Assembly (NCBI RefSeq): GCF_020781975.1
Contig: NZ_JAJGNI010000006.1
Coordinates: forward strand, 62,001-126,000
Length of the DNA: 64,000 nt
Direction: 5' to 3'
From: Microbacterium schleiferi
Lineage (GTDB): Bacteria > Actinomycetota > Actinomycetes > Actinomycetales > Microbacteriaceae
Program-made: the position numbers and the translations under genes
The notes under the pieces: model-generated
What the model saw: the letters and a program-made list of their open reading frames with translations, nothing else
Database searches by the model: none
What the model was told of the DNA's origin: nothing
Shown here: positions 23,761 through 31,959 of the stretch, one piece after another
Layout of the letters: each line of letters opens with the position of its first letter
How positions within the stretch are numbered: position 1 is the first letter of the stretch

Positions 23761-24143
23761 GGGGCAAAGCAGGACTCGTCGTCGGACTCGCCGTGGGCTA
23801 CGTGCTCGGGTCGCGTGCCGGTCGGCAGAGATACGAGCAGATCAAGTCCCAGGCTCTGAAGGTCTGGAACATGGAGCCCGTGCAGAAGCAGGTGGGCAAA
23901 GCGAAGGACTTCGCGAAGTCCAGCGCGATGGCGTTGCCGAGCACCCTTTGGGACTCGGCGGTCAAGGTGACCAAGGCTGCCACCTCGAAGGGGACCGCGG
24001 GCGAGCGGCTCGACGCCGCGGTGAAGGCCGGGAAAGACTCCGTGGATGCCGTCAGCAGCGCAGCGGACACGTCCGCCGACGCTGTGAAGCAGGCAGCCGA
24101 CGAGGCGATCGACGACATCGCCAAGGCAGCCGGCAAGGAGTGA
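23757..24143 (+). CDS. YtxH-like small protein with N-terminal glycine-zipper
   Basis: 128 residues. The N-terminus GLVVGLAVGYVLGSRAGRQRYEQI has the glycine-zipper/TM plus SRAGRxRY signature of actinobacterial YtxH-like proteins. The rest is an Ala/Lys/Asp-rich amphipathic helix (DAVSSAADTSADAVKQAADE). It is probably a membrane-anchored helical protein with a stress or envelope role, but its function is unknown. It overlaps hemY by 4 bp and is followed by the holin-like gene after 1 nt. Confidence 0.8.
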   Translation: MRGKAGLVVGLAVGYVLGSRAGRQRYEQIKSQALKVWNMEPVQKQVGKAKDFAKSSAMALPSTLWDSAVKVTKAATSKGTAGERLDAAVKAGKDSVDAVSSAADTSADAVKQAADEAIDDIAKAAGKE

Positions 24144-24144
24144 C

Positions 24145-24546
24145 ATGAGCGCCCCTCGAGAATTCCGCGATCGGGCGAACGATTCCCTTCTCTCGCTCCT
24201 CGGCGAGCTTCCGGAACTGATACGGAACCTGATTGTCGCCGAGGTCGATGCCGCGAAGGCATGGGCGCGGCAGGCGGGGAAGGATGCCGGGATCGGCGTC
24301 GTCCTGTTCCTCGTCGCCCTGTTCGTGCTGTTCTGGTCGTTGCCGGTGTTCGGTACCTTCCTGATCGCCGGGCTCTCGTCGTGGTGGCCGGTGTGGCTGT
24401 CGGCGCTGGTCGTGTTCGCCGCCCTCCTGGTCGTGACTATCGTGTTCGCCCTGCTCGGCGTGCTGAGATTCCGGAAGCTCACCCGCAGGCGTAACCCCGC
24501 CCAGGCTGTCAGCCAAGACATCAAGGAGATCCGTGATGAGCTCTGA
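24145..24546 (+). CDS. Phage-holin-family (DUF1469) membrane protein
   Basis: 133 residues. A basic/acidic N-terminal helix (LLSLLGELPELIRNLIVAEVDAAK) is followed by two TM segments (GIGVVLFLVALFVLFWSLPVF and LSALVVFAALLVVTIVFALLG) and a basic tail. This is the actinobacterial DUF1469/holin-X family, which despite its name is chromosomal. It commonly travels with YtxH-like and DUF3618 genes, exactly as here. There is no evidence of a prophage. Confidence 0.85.
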   Translation: MSAPREFRDRANDSLLSLLGELPELIRNLIVAEVDAAKAWARQAGKDAGIGVVLFLVALFVLFWSLPVFGTFLIAGLSSWWPVWLSALVVFAALLVVTIVFALLGVLRFRKLTRRRNPAQAVSQDIKEIRDEL

Positions 24547-24811
24547 GACCGGCGTTCCCAAGACAGCGGTAGACCTGTCGCTCACGGACCCGGTCGAGAG
24601 GGCCCGGGCAGAGTTGAAGGCCGCGCTCGCTGCCATCGAAGACAAGACCAACGTTCCCAAGCAGGTCTCGAAGGCCACCGACAGCGCGGTGACGAAACTG
24701 CGCCGCTTCTCGCGCGAACACCCCGTCGCGACCGTCACTCTCGCCGTGGTGAAAGCGGCGGCCGTGGGCGCTTTGGTGTGGTGGGGCGTCAACTCCTACG
24801 TCAACAAGTAG
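24536..24811 (+). CDS. DUF3618 family protein
   Basis: 91 residues from ATG 24536, overlapping the previous gene by 11 bp with AAGGAG upstream. DPVERARAELKAALAAIEDKTNVP followed by a single C-terminal TM (VVKAAAVGALVWWGVNSYV) is characteristic of DUF3618. The function is unknown. It is the third member of the YtxH/DUF1469/DUF3618 set. Confidence 0.8.
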   Translation: MSSETGVPKTAVDLSLTDPVERARAELKAALAAIEDKTNVPKQVSKATDSAVTKLRRFSREHPVATVTLAVVKAAAVGALVWWGVNSYVNK

Positions 24812-24861
24812 CCCCGCAGCAGCCACGAGGTGACCATCTCGTGACCTTTTGACCGCGACAT

Positions 24862-24877
24862 CCCCCGAGCGTGGGGG
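24862..24877 (+). terminator. Hairpin after the DUF3618 gene, before hemD
   Basis: CCCCC-6 nt-GGGGG, then TT, lies 50 bp after the stop at 24811. TATGCT (24879-24884) directly after it could be the -10 box of a promoter for hemD. The remaining part of the 201-bp gap shows nothing else I can identify. Confidence 0.4.
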
Positions 24878-25012
24878 TTATGCTCGGACAACAGGCAGCG
24901 CGATGATGCGGAAGCTGCCGACGACGTAGTTGCCACCATCCTGTGACCCGAGGTGACACGTCGTTCGGCTGCTCGAACGTCGGGCGGTCGACTCCGCATC
25001 GATGAGTCGATC

Positions 25013-25813
25013 ATGAACCGAGCACCGTCCAAGACCGCCGCCAAGCCACTGGCCGGGTGGCGTGTTCTGGTCCCCCGCGGGGGACCCTGGGGCGACTCCG
25101 TCGCCGCGACGCTGCGGCGCCAGGGCGCCGTACCTGTCATCGCGCCGCTGATCAATTTCGCGCCCACAACTGACCAGACAGAGCTCGAGTCGGCGCTAGC
25201 GGCCCTTGCGGCGGGCGATTTCGACTGGGTGACGCTCACGAGTGCGACCACCGTCGACGTCCTCTATGCCTACCGCGCCGTCATCCCCCCGCAGACGAAG
25301 GTCGCCGCGGTCGGAGAAACCACGGCTGCAGCGCTGCAAGCCGTCGGGTACCGCGTGGATCTCGTACCGGACCTCGACAATTCAGCCGCGGGCCTGGCAG
25401 GCCAGATGATTGACCTCGAACCCGAGCCGCGCGACATCCTGACACTGCGCAGCGAGACGGCGAAGCCGGTGCTCACCGGAATGCTCACGGAAGCCGGCCA
25501 CCGCGTGCGCAGCGTGGTCGCCTATCGGACGGTCGGGGTTCCGGTCACCGAGCGCATCGCGAACGACGTGCGTAGCGGTCGGATCAACGCGATCCTCGTC
25601 ACAAGCGGATCGGTCGCCGAACAGGTGCGCGAGCAGTTCCCGCACATTCCGCCTTCGACCGTCGTGGCGGCGATCGGCCCGCGGACCGCCACTGACGCCC
25701 AGGCCGCCGGTCTCACTGTCGACGGTGTGGCCGATCGCCAGACCGTCGATGCGCTCATCGAGGTCGTTGCGCGCTTTCCGCTGCTTCATGCGACCGACGA
25801 AGCTGCGCCCTGA
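25013..25813 (+). CDS. hemD: Uroporphyrinogen-III synthase
   Basis: 266 residues from ATG 25013. It has the two-lobed HemD pattern: LAGWRVLVPRGGPWGDSVAATLRRQGAVPVIAPLI, DWVTLTSATTVDVLY, VAAVGETTAAALQAVGY, then ILTLRSETAKPVLTGMLTEAGHRV and ILVTSGSVAEQV. HemD closes and inverts ring D of hydroxymethylbilane to give uroporphyrinogen III. The protein is weakly conserved in general, but the order of motifs is clear. Its 3' end overlaps the convergent cofC by 28 nt. It shares a region with hemY but probably has its own promoter near 24880. Confidence 0.85.
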   Translation: MNRAPSKTAAKPLAGWRVLVPRGGPWGDSVAATLRRQGAVPVIAPLINFAPTTDQTELESALAALAAGDFDWVTLTSATTVDVLYAYRAVIPPQTKVAAVGETTAAALQAVGYRVDLVPDLDNSAAGLAGQMIDLEPEPRDILTLRSETAKPVLTGMLTEAGHRVRSVVAYRTVGVPVTERIANDVRSGRINAILVTSGSVAEQVREQFPHIPPSTVVAAIGPRTATDAQAAGLTVDGVADRQTVDALIEVVARFPLLHATDEAAP

Positions 25814-26442
25814 CGCGATCTCCCTTCCAAGAGTGCGGCCGTGCGGATGCCGAGCCCGAGCTGGGCGGCTTCGTGGAGCTGATCGAGAGTGTCGACGTCT
25901 CGCCGTGCGCTCCAGGCCCCCCGCTGCTGCCGGCCGGCCTCGATCTCGCGGGCGAGGTCGAGGAATCCTGCTGCCCGGTGGCGGGTGAAAGAGTCCTCAC
26001 CGAATGCGGGGACGAGCTCGCCGGCCACCGTCCGCGTGATGAGGGTCGTGCCCGTCCCTTCCGCGTCCGGCAGCGCCGCGCTCTCGTACCGTGCTGCCGC
26101 CACGAGCACGGTCTCCAGGTCTGTGGCGCGAAGCGCGGGAAGGTCGCCGAGCATCGCGGCTCGCGGCTGGGCGGCATCCGTCACCGCGAGCCCGGCCCGC
26201 ACCGCGTCGTTCAAGCCGGTTCCGGGGTCGGTGACGACGAGGCAGCCATCCGAGATCTCACGCGCGATCTCGGCATCCGCGGTCACGACCACCACTTGCG
26301 CGACGGCCGGGCACGCCTGCGCTGCGGCTATCGTGTCGAGCCCGATCGCGCGCGCCAGTGCTGCCCGATCGATATCCGGCACGACGAGGCGACTCTTTCC
26401 CGCGCCGCCGCGCACCGGGATGACAAGCGTCCAGCCGCTCAC
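25786..26442 (-). CDS. cofC: 2-Phospho-L-lactate (phosphoenolpyruvate) guanylyltransferase
   Basis: 218 residues of the CofC/FbiD family, with the nucleotidyltransferase opening TLVIPVRGGAGKSRL, then GLNDAVRAGL, AAMLGDLPALRATDL and DVDTLDQL. The enzyme activates phosphoenolpyruvate or 2-phospholactate with GTP for attachment to FO in coenzyme F420 synthesis. The GTG start at 26442 overlaps the fgd stop by 4 bp. It is the last gene of the four-gene operon and overlaps hemD at the 3' end. fbiA/fbiB (CofD/CofE) are not in the window. Confidence 0.9.
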   Translation of the reverse strand: MSGWTLVIPVRGGAGKSRLVVPDIDRAALARAIGLDTIAAAQACPAVAQVVVVTADAEIAREISDGCLVVTDPGTGLNDAVRAGLAVTDAAQPRAAMLGDLPALRATDLETVLVAAARYESAALPDAEGTGTTLITRTVAGELVPAFGEDSFTRHRAAGFLDLAREIEAGRQQRGAWSARRDVDTLDQLHEAAQLGLGIRTAALLEGRSRQGAASSVA

Positions 26443-27452
26443 GGATCCAGACGTTCGCGCAGGCGGGGGAGGATGTCGCGGCTGTAGCGTTCCATGAACT
26501 CCGCCTGGTCGTGCCCGGGGTCGTGGAACACGAGGTGGCGGAAGCCGCGCTCGGCGACTTCGACGATGCGATCGACGTGCTCGTCGGGGTCGGACGAGAC
26601 GATGAACCGTTTCGCGACACGCTCGATCGGCAGTTCCGCGGCCCGTCGCTGCATCTCGATGGGATCGTGAATGCCGACCTTCTCTTCGGGGCTGAGCGCG
26701 AGAGGGGCCCAGAACCGGGTGCGCTCGAGGGCCTCGGCAGGATCGGGGTGGTACGAGACCTTCACCTCGATGAGCGTGTCGATGTCATCACGCGTGCGCC
26801 CCGACTTCTCCAGCCCCTCATCCAGAGCCGGAAGGAGTGTGTCGGTGTACAGAGCTGGGTCCTTGCCGCTTGTCGTGATGAAGCCATCGGCGACGCGACC
26901 TGCCAGACGGGTAGCGGCGGGGCCGGCGGCACCGATGTAGACCGGTACGGGAGTGTCGGGACGGTCGTAGATCGTCGCATCCCGAACCTGCCAGAACTCG
27001 CCGTCGAAACTGACGCGCTCGCCGGTCCACAGCTTGTTCAGGAGCGTGAGCGACTCCTTCAGGCGACGGAAACGTTCGGGCGGCTCGGGCCACGGGATGC
27101 CGAGGGTCACCTCGTTGAGGGATTCGCCGGTGCCCACCCCCAGGATGACGCGCCCCGGGTACATCACGCCGAGGGTCGCGAAGGCCTGCGCCACGACACC
27201 CGGGTGGTAGCGGAAGGTGGGGGTGAGCACCGACGTGCCGAGGAGGACCCGGGACGTTCGCGCCCCGACGGCGCCGAGCCACGGGATAGCCGCCGGCGCA
27301 TGGCCACCCTCGTGCATCCAGGGCTGCAGGTGGTCGGAGACGAACACCGAGTCGAACCCGGCCTGCTCGGCGCCCACCGCGAAGTCTGCGAGCTCGTTTG
27401 GTCCGAACTGCTCGGCTGATGCCTTGTATCCCAGGCGCAGGGGGATCGTCAT
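26439..27452 (-). CDS. fgd: F420-dependent glucose-6-phosphate dehydrogenase
   Basis: 337 residues, the same length as mycobacterial Fgd1. Residues that bind F420 and glucose 6-phosphate in that enzyme are matched: SDHLQPW with His41, GVGTGESLNE with Glu110, TTSGKD, EKVGIHDPIEMQ and KRFIVSSDPDE. The start LRLGYKASAEQFGP is diagnostic of Fgd. It reduces F420 with glucose 6-phosphate. It overlaps the monooxygenase stop upstream by 4 bp, so it is translationally coupled within the F420 operon. Confidence 0.92.
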   Translation of the reverse strand: MTIPLRLGYKASAEQFGPNELADFAVGAEQAGFDSVFVSDHLQPWMHEGGHAPAAIPWLGAVGARTSRVLLGTSVLTPTFRYHPGVVAQAFATLGVMYPGRVILGVGTGESLNEVTLGIPWPEPPERFRRLKESLTLLNKLWTGERVSFDGEFWQVRDATIYDRPDTPVPVYIGAAGPAATRLAGRVADGFITTSGKDPALYTDTLLPALDEGLEKSGRTRDDIDTLIEVKVSYHPDPAEALERTRFWAPLALSPEEKVGIHDPIEMQRRAAELPIERVAKRFIVSSDPDEHVDRIVEVAERGFRHLVFHDPGHDQAEFMERYSRDILPRLRERLDP

Positions 27453-28921
27453 GGCGTGGTGCTCCTTTCGGTAGCGGGTTCAGTCAGGAATTCGCTGCCG
27501 TCGGCCCGGCGGAGCTGGTCGCGGAACTGTGTCACGGTGCCCGGCCACAGCAAGGTGAGGCGCCCGGACCGTTCGTCGACGTACCAGTTGCGGCATCCTC
27601 CGGAGACCCAGGCGGTGTCGCGCGAGCGTCGCACGATCATGCGGGTGTACTCCTGCTCGACGGCGGGGTCGGGGCGCAAGGTGGCCGTTGCCGGGGCCGC
27701 GGCGATCGTCCGCGCGGCGTACGCTGCCTGCTCCTCCAGCATGAGGATCGATGAGTTGTGACCGAGGGACGCGTTGGGTCCGTTGAGGATGAACAGGTTC
27801 GGGAATCCGCTCACGACCGTCGACAGCGCTGATGACATTCCGCTTGCCCAGTGTTCGTCGAGGGAGATCCCGTCTTCACCCGTGACCAGCTCGGCGTAAG
27901 GCTGACGCGTCGCGCTGAACCCGGTAGCAAGAACGACGGCATCCACGGCATGGCGCCGCCCGCTCGCGGCGACGAGGGTACCGCCATCCGCCCGTGCCAG
28001 CGCCGAGGGCTCAAGGGTGACGGCGTCCGAGGCAACGGCAGGGTAGAAGTCGTCGGAGAGCAGCACCCGCTTGCAGCCGAACGCGTAGTCGGGGGTGAGC
28101 CATGCGCGCAGCGTCGGGTCGGATACCTGCGCGTGCAGATGCGCCTGTGCCTGGTCGGATGCCGCGGCAGCTGCAGCGGCGTCACCCGCGCGCGAGGCGT
28201 GGCGGGCTTCCCCCTCGCGGAAGAGATCCTCGCGCAGGGCGGCGAGCACCTCGGGGTGGGTCGCGAACCGCTCGCGTTCGGCATCCGTATAGGTTCTGCC
28301 GCCGCGGGGAAGGATCCAGGGCGCGGAACGCTGGAACAGTGTCACCTCGGCACCACGGCGCACGAGCTCCGGGACGAGCTGGACTCCGCTCGCGCCCGTG
28401 CCGACGACCGCGATGCGCTTACCGTCCAGGTCGAGCTGGGAATCCCACCGCGCGGAGTGCACGACAGGTCCAGGAAAGGCTGCCAGGCCGTGCACTTCCG
28501 GCAGGGACGGTTCCGTGAGCCGACCGCACGCGAGGACGTGCATCCGTGCCCGCAGACTGCCGCCGGTGGTCTGCAGGTTCCACGCGCCGTCGTTCCAGCG
28601 GGCGTCAAGCAGCGCGGTGTCGAACCGGATGCGGCTATCGATCCCTGTGGTGGCGGCGACGCGTCGGAGGTACGCCTGGATCTCGGCTCCGGGCGCGAAC
28701 TCCCGTGTCCAGTGCGGCCACGGATGACGCGCCAGAGCGTAGAGGTGGGCTGGAACATCGCAGGCGACGCCCGGGTAGGTGTTCTCGCGCCAGGTGCCTC
28801 CCACCTCTCGCGCCCGCTCGAGGATCACGACGTCGGTGACTCCGGCGGCTTCGAGTTCCATCGCGGCGGCGAGGCCCGCGAAACCCGCGCCGACGATCAC
28901 GACCTCGTGTTCGGGTGTCAT
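27449..28921 (-). CDS. Flavin-binding (Baeyer-Villiger-type) monooxygenase inside the F420 operon
   Basis: 490 residues with two dinucleotide folds: VVIVGAGFAGLAAAMEL (FAD, residues 6-22) and IAVVGTGASGVQLVPEL (NADPH). Between them is FPGPVVHSARWD, matching the class B monooxygenase fingerprint FxGxxxHxxxW/D. ATGFSA near residue 335 is also typical. It would oxygenate a ketone or heteroatom with NADPH and O2. Four-base overlaps with fbiC and fgd tie it into the F420 operon, although the enzyme itself uses FAD. The substrate is unknown. Confidence 0.88.
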   Translation of the reverse strand: MTPEHEVVIVGAGFAGLAAAMELEAAGVTDVVILERAREVGGTWRENTYPGVACDVPAHLYALARHPWPHWTREFAPGAEIQAYLRRVAATTGIDSRIRFDTALLDARWNDGAWNLQTTGGSLRARMHVLACGRLTEPSLPEVHGLAAFPGPVVHSARWDSQLDLDGKRIAVVGTGASGVQLVPELVRRGAEVTLFQRSAPWILPRGGRTYTDAERERFATHPEVLAALREDLFREGEARHASRAGDAAAAAAASDQAQAHLHAQVSDPTLRAWLTPDYAFGCKRVLLSDDFYPAVASDAVTLEPSALARADGGTLVAASGRRHAVDAVVLATGFSATRQPYAELVTGEDGISLDEHWASGMSSALSTVVSGFPNLFILNGPNASLGHNSSILMLEEQAAYAARTIAAAPATATLRPDPAVEQEYTRMIVRRSRDTAWVSGGCRNWYVDERSGRLTLLWPGTVTQFRDQLRRADGSEFLTEPATERSTTP

Positions 28922-31290
28922 CGCGGCTCCCGGGTTCGGTCGCCTGTGCGAGCAGCGGGACGGGCGTCCCGGTAGTCGGTCGTGCGCTGCCGGAGGGGCC
29001 GCAGCAGGTGCCGGGCGATGCGCTCAGCCTCAGACAGGGGGAGCTCGCGCCCGTGCTCCACACCGGTGCGGGGCAGGACCCGACCATCGAGCAGCGTGCC
29101 GCCGAGGTCGTCGGCGCCCGAGCGCAGCAACACGGGAATGCTGGCGGCGTCGAGCCGAGGCCACGGCACCTGGATGTGTGAGATCGCGCCCGACAGCAGC
29201 AGCCGTGACACGGCGACCATGGCGCGATGCTCATCGATCGGTGACCTGTCCGCGACGAGCGGCACGCCGTATCCGGGCAGCGGGATCGGCACGAACTCGG
29301 TGAATCCACCCGTCTCGCGCTGCAGGTCGCGAAGGGTGCGCAGGTGCGCGACGCGGTCGGCGGCGCTTTCGACGTGGCCGTAGAACAGCACGGATGTCGA
29401 CCGCAGCCCCGCAGCATGTGCGGCGCGGATCGCGGTGAGCCACTGATCGACGGGAAGATCGGTGGCGGCCACCCGCTCGCGGATGCCGTCATCGAGAACC
29501 TTGACGCCGGTGCCCGGGACGGTATCGACGCCCGCACCCCTGAGCTCACGGTAGGCCTCGTCGATCGAGAGTCCGCTCCGGGACGCGAAGTCCCAGACGT
29601 CCTGCGGGCGGAAGGCGTGCAGGTGCAGCGTGGGCGCGGCATCCTTTACCGTGCGAGCGAGTTCGAGGTAGGCATCCGCCTCGATCGGGATGATGCCCTG
29701 CGCGCACAGCTCGCTCGCACCGAGGCCCGCCGCGTCCCGAGCGATCTCGGCGACCTCGGCCAACGTGAATGTGCCGCGGTCCAGGTCGCCGGCGGACACG
29801 CTCGGACGCAGCCCGGTCGTGGTGAGGTTGCGATTGACGACGACACTGATGGCCTCACCGACGGTGTAGCGACGCACATCATCTGCTGCGCGGGCGACAG
29901 CGTCCAGGTCTGCGCCCTGTGCCGTCAGCAGCCGCGTCCAGTCGTCGTCGGCGAGGGATTCCGGGTCGGTCGCGGCATCCGTGACGAGGGCGTCGAACGA
30001 GCTGCCCCGAGCGCGTCGGGCTGCGCTATCTGGGGTCGTCGCGGCGAGCGTCGAGAGCGCGAGCCCCGAGACCGGGTCGGCGAGGGCGGCCACCGCCGAG
30101 TGCAGCTCCGGCGCGAGCCACGTCGCGGCGTCGCGGATGTACTCCGGATGCACCGTGAGACGTTCACGCAACTCGAAACCCAGCTCGGCCGTGCGGGCCG
30201 CCAGATCGTCGAGGTGGGGCCACGGACGCTCGGGATTGACATGGTCGGCTGTCACCGGCGAGACCCCGCCCCAGTCATCAGCACCGGCCCGCACGAGAAG
30301 GGCGAACTCGGTCGGGTCGCTGAGGTTCGGCGGAACCTGGATGCGTGCATTCGCGCCCATCGTCAGGCGCGCAGCCGCCACTGCGGCGACGTACTCCTCC
30401 AGCTCGGCATCCGCCGCGTCCCGCATCGCGGTCCCGGGCTTCGCGCGGAAGTTCTGCACGATGATCTCTTGCAGGTGTCCGTGGCGACGGTGCGCGTCCC
30501 GCAGAGCCAGCAGGGAGTCGGCGCGGTCGCTGATCGTCTCGCCGATCCCCACGAGGATGCCGGTCGTGAACGGAATGCGGTGGATGCCGGCTTCCTCGAT
30601 CACCCGAAGCCTGACGTCGGGATCCTTGTCGGGGGACCCATAGTGCACCTGTCCCGGGGTCTCGAACAGCTCGCGCGACGTCGTCTCGAGCATCATGCCC
30701 ATCGATGGTCCTGTCGGGCGCAACCGCTGAAGTTCGTCGGCGCTCATGACGCCGGGGTTCAGATGCGCGAGCATGCCGGTCTCGGCCGTGATGAGGCGGG
30801 CGACGTGCGCGACGTAGTCGAGGGTCGAGGCGAAACCGTGCTCGTCGAGCCAACGGCGAGCCTCGGGCCATCGTTCCTCGGGGCGGTCGCCGAGCGTGAG
30901 CAGAGCCTCCTTGCAGCCCTGGCGCTGGCCGGCGCGGGCGACGGCGAGCACCTGCTCGGGGCTCATGAACACCGGCTTGCCGGCGCGCTGCAGCTGTCCG
31001 GGGGTATCGACGAACACGCAGTAGTGGCAGCGGTCCCGGCAGAGGGTCGTGACCGGCACGAACACCTTGCGGGAGTAGGTGAAGATTCCCGGGCGTCCAG
31101 CCTCTCGCAGGCCGTGATCCCGCAGGTCGCCCGCAACATCGAGGACCGCGTCCAGGTCCGACCCGCGCGCCGAGAGCACCGCGATCAGATCGTCGCGGCT
31201 GAGGTCGTCGCCCGCCTCGGCTCGTGAGAGGGCATCGTCGAGGCTCACGGCAGCGGGGCGAGTCGGTGTTCGGTTGAGCGTGCCCACCAC
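28918..31290 (-). CDS. fbiC: FbiC-like FO synthase: intact CofG half, CofH half without radical-SAM cysteines
   Basis: 790 residues, shorter than typical FbiC (about 850). The CofG half has the radical-SAM motif CRDRCHYC (Cys84, 88, 91) and continues normally (LTLGDRPEERWPEARRWL; NPGVMSADELQRLRPTG). The CofH half starts as usual (RYTVGEAISVVVNRN) but then reads LTTTGLRPSVSAGDLDRGTF at about residues 489-508. Known proteins have CxxxCxxC here. The following MQGG-I-P motif is also altered (CAQGIIPIE). The remainder is well conserved (LHLHAFRPQDV, YGHVESAADR, GGFTEFVPIPL). FO synthesis from tyrosine and 5-amino-6-ribitylaminouracil needs both halves, so the second reaction is doubtful. The start is GTG 31290 or 31287. 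Confidence 0.88.
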   Translation of the reverse strand: MVGTLNRTPTRPAAVSLDDALSRAEAGDDLSRDDLIAVLSARGSDLDAVLDVAGDLRDHGLREAGRPGIFTYSRKVFVPVTTLCRDRCHYCVFVDTPGQLQRAGKPVFMSPEQVLAVARAGQRQGCKEALLTLGDRPEERWPEARRWLDEHGFASTLDYVAHVARLITAETGMLAHLNPGVMSADELQRLRPTGPSMGMMLETTSRELFETPGQVHYGSPDKDPDVRLRVIEEAGIHRIPFTTGILVGIGETISDRADSLLALRDAHRRHGHLQEIIVQNFRAKPGTAMRDAADAELEEYVAAVAAARLTMGANARIQVPPNLSDPTEFALLVRAGADDWGGVSPVTADHVNPERPWPHLDDLAARTAELGFELRERLTVHPEYIRDAATWLAPELHSAVAALADPVSGLALSTLAATTPDSAARRARGSSFDALVTDAATDPESLADDDWTRLLTAQGADLDAVARAADDVRRYTVGEAISVVVNRNLTTTGLRPSVSAGDLDRGTFTLAEVAEIARDAAGLGASELCAQGIIPIEADAYLELARTVKDAAPTLHLHAFRPQDVWDFASRSGLSIDEAYRELRGAGVDTVPGTGVKVLDDGIRERVAATDLPVDQWLTAIRAAHAAGLRSTSVLFYGHVESAADRVAHLRTLRDLQRETGGFTEFVPIPLPGYGVPLVADRSPIDEHRAMVAVSRLLLSGAISHIQVPWPRLDAASIPVLLRSGADDLGGTLLDGRVLPRTGVEHGRELPLSEAERIARHLLRPLRQRTTDYRDARPAARTGDRTREPR

Positions 31291-31450
31291 CCCAGTGTTG
31301 CACCGTCGGTGCAGGGCCCGGTCGTGTGTCGCGGTCGTGTACCCGCGTCCGGTAGATCAAGCGCTTGCGGACGCGCCGATGGCTTCACGGGGCTGCCGCG
31401 GAATTCCGGGTGCCGACTCGGTCGGTATCGCGCCTGACCAGGTGTCCATG

Positions 31451-31487
31451 GAACGATCGTCTTTCGGACGCCGGTCTGGCGAGAGGC
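31451..31487 (+). repeat. 37-bp direct repeat, left copy
   Basis: The first 21 bp (GAACGATCGTCTTTCGGACGC) are identical to 33891-33911, and GAGAGGC recurs at the same distance at the end. It lies in the 303-bp gap between fbiC and the XRE gene. Nothing else in that gap was recognised. In one frame the repeat encodes ERSSFGR at both sites. Confidence 0.85.
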
Positions 31488-31593
31488 CAGGCTTGTCCCC
31501 CTTATGGGGGACAGACAGATCCGATGTCCGTAGGTAGCGTCGGCCTTGGCTCGTGAGCGCCCCGTGGGCATTTCCGTGTCGAGGGAGGCCTCT

Positions 31594-31845
31594 ATGCAGG
31601 AAGCGCGGTCATTCGCTGACCGGTACTACGAAGTGACGCGAGACCTTGCCGAGGTTCTTGTGACGGCGCGACGCAGGCGCGGCCTCTCTCAAGAAGAGGT
31701 CGCGCACATGGCCGATGTATCTGTGCAGACGTATGCGGCGCTCGAGCGGGTCGGGCCTGGTGTCGGGACGGCTCCGAACCCCACGGTGGTCACGGTCATT
31801 CGTGTTCTGTGGGCTCTGGAGCTGACACCTCACCCGCCGACGTAG
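31594..31845 (+). CDS. Small XRE-family helix-turn-helix protein
   Basis: 83 residues from ATG 31594 (GGAGG upstream; an upstream in-frame start at 31546 is less likely). The HTH_3 fold fills most of the protein: LAEVLVTARRRRGLSQEEVAHMADVSVQTYAALERV, followed by NPTVVTVIRVLWALEL. It has no separate ligand domain, so it is a minimal DNA-binding protein. It is the first gene of the module bounded by the 37-bp repeats and may control the secreted-protein gene 115 bp downstream. Confidence 0.82.
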   Translation: MQEARSFADRYYEVTRDLAEVLVTARRRRGLSQEEVAHMADVSVQTYAALERVGPGVGTAPNPTVVTVIRVLWALELTPHPPT

Positions 31846-31959
31846 CGTACCCGCCTATCTCATGTTTCCGCCTCTGAGTCCAGGGAACGTACTGCCTGGT
31901 TTCGTGTGAGTGCCATGGAGAGAGTGAGACATCGACACTCAACGATGACAGGAGGATTG

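Noticed and set aside
24145..24546. Holin-like gene as sign of a prophage
   Set aside because: DUF1469 proteins are common chromosomal membrane proteins. No other phage gene is nearby.
29344..31227. Long + strand open frame (627 codons) opposite fbiC
   Set aside because: It is an antisense shadow caused by high third-position GC. Its translation has no family motifs, while the minus strand encodes a clear FbiC.
31365..31556. Short + strand frame between fbiC and the XRE gene
   Set aside because: It has no ribosome binding site, no similarity I can see, and ends in low-complexity Gly/Ser. It is treated as non-coding apart from the repeat.
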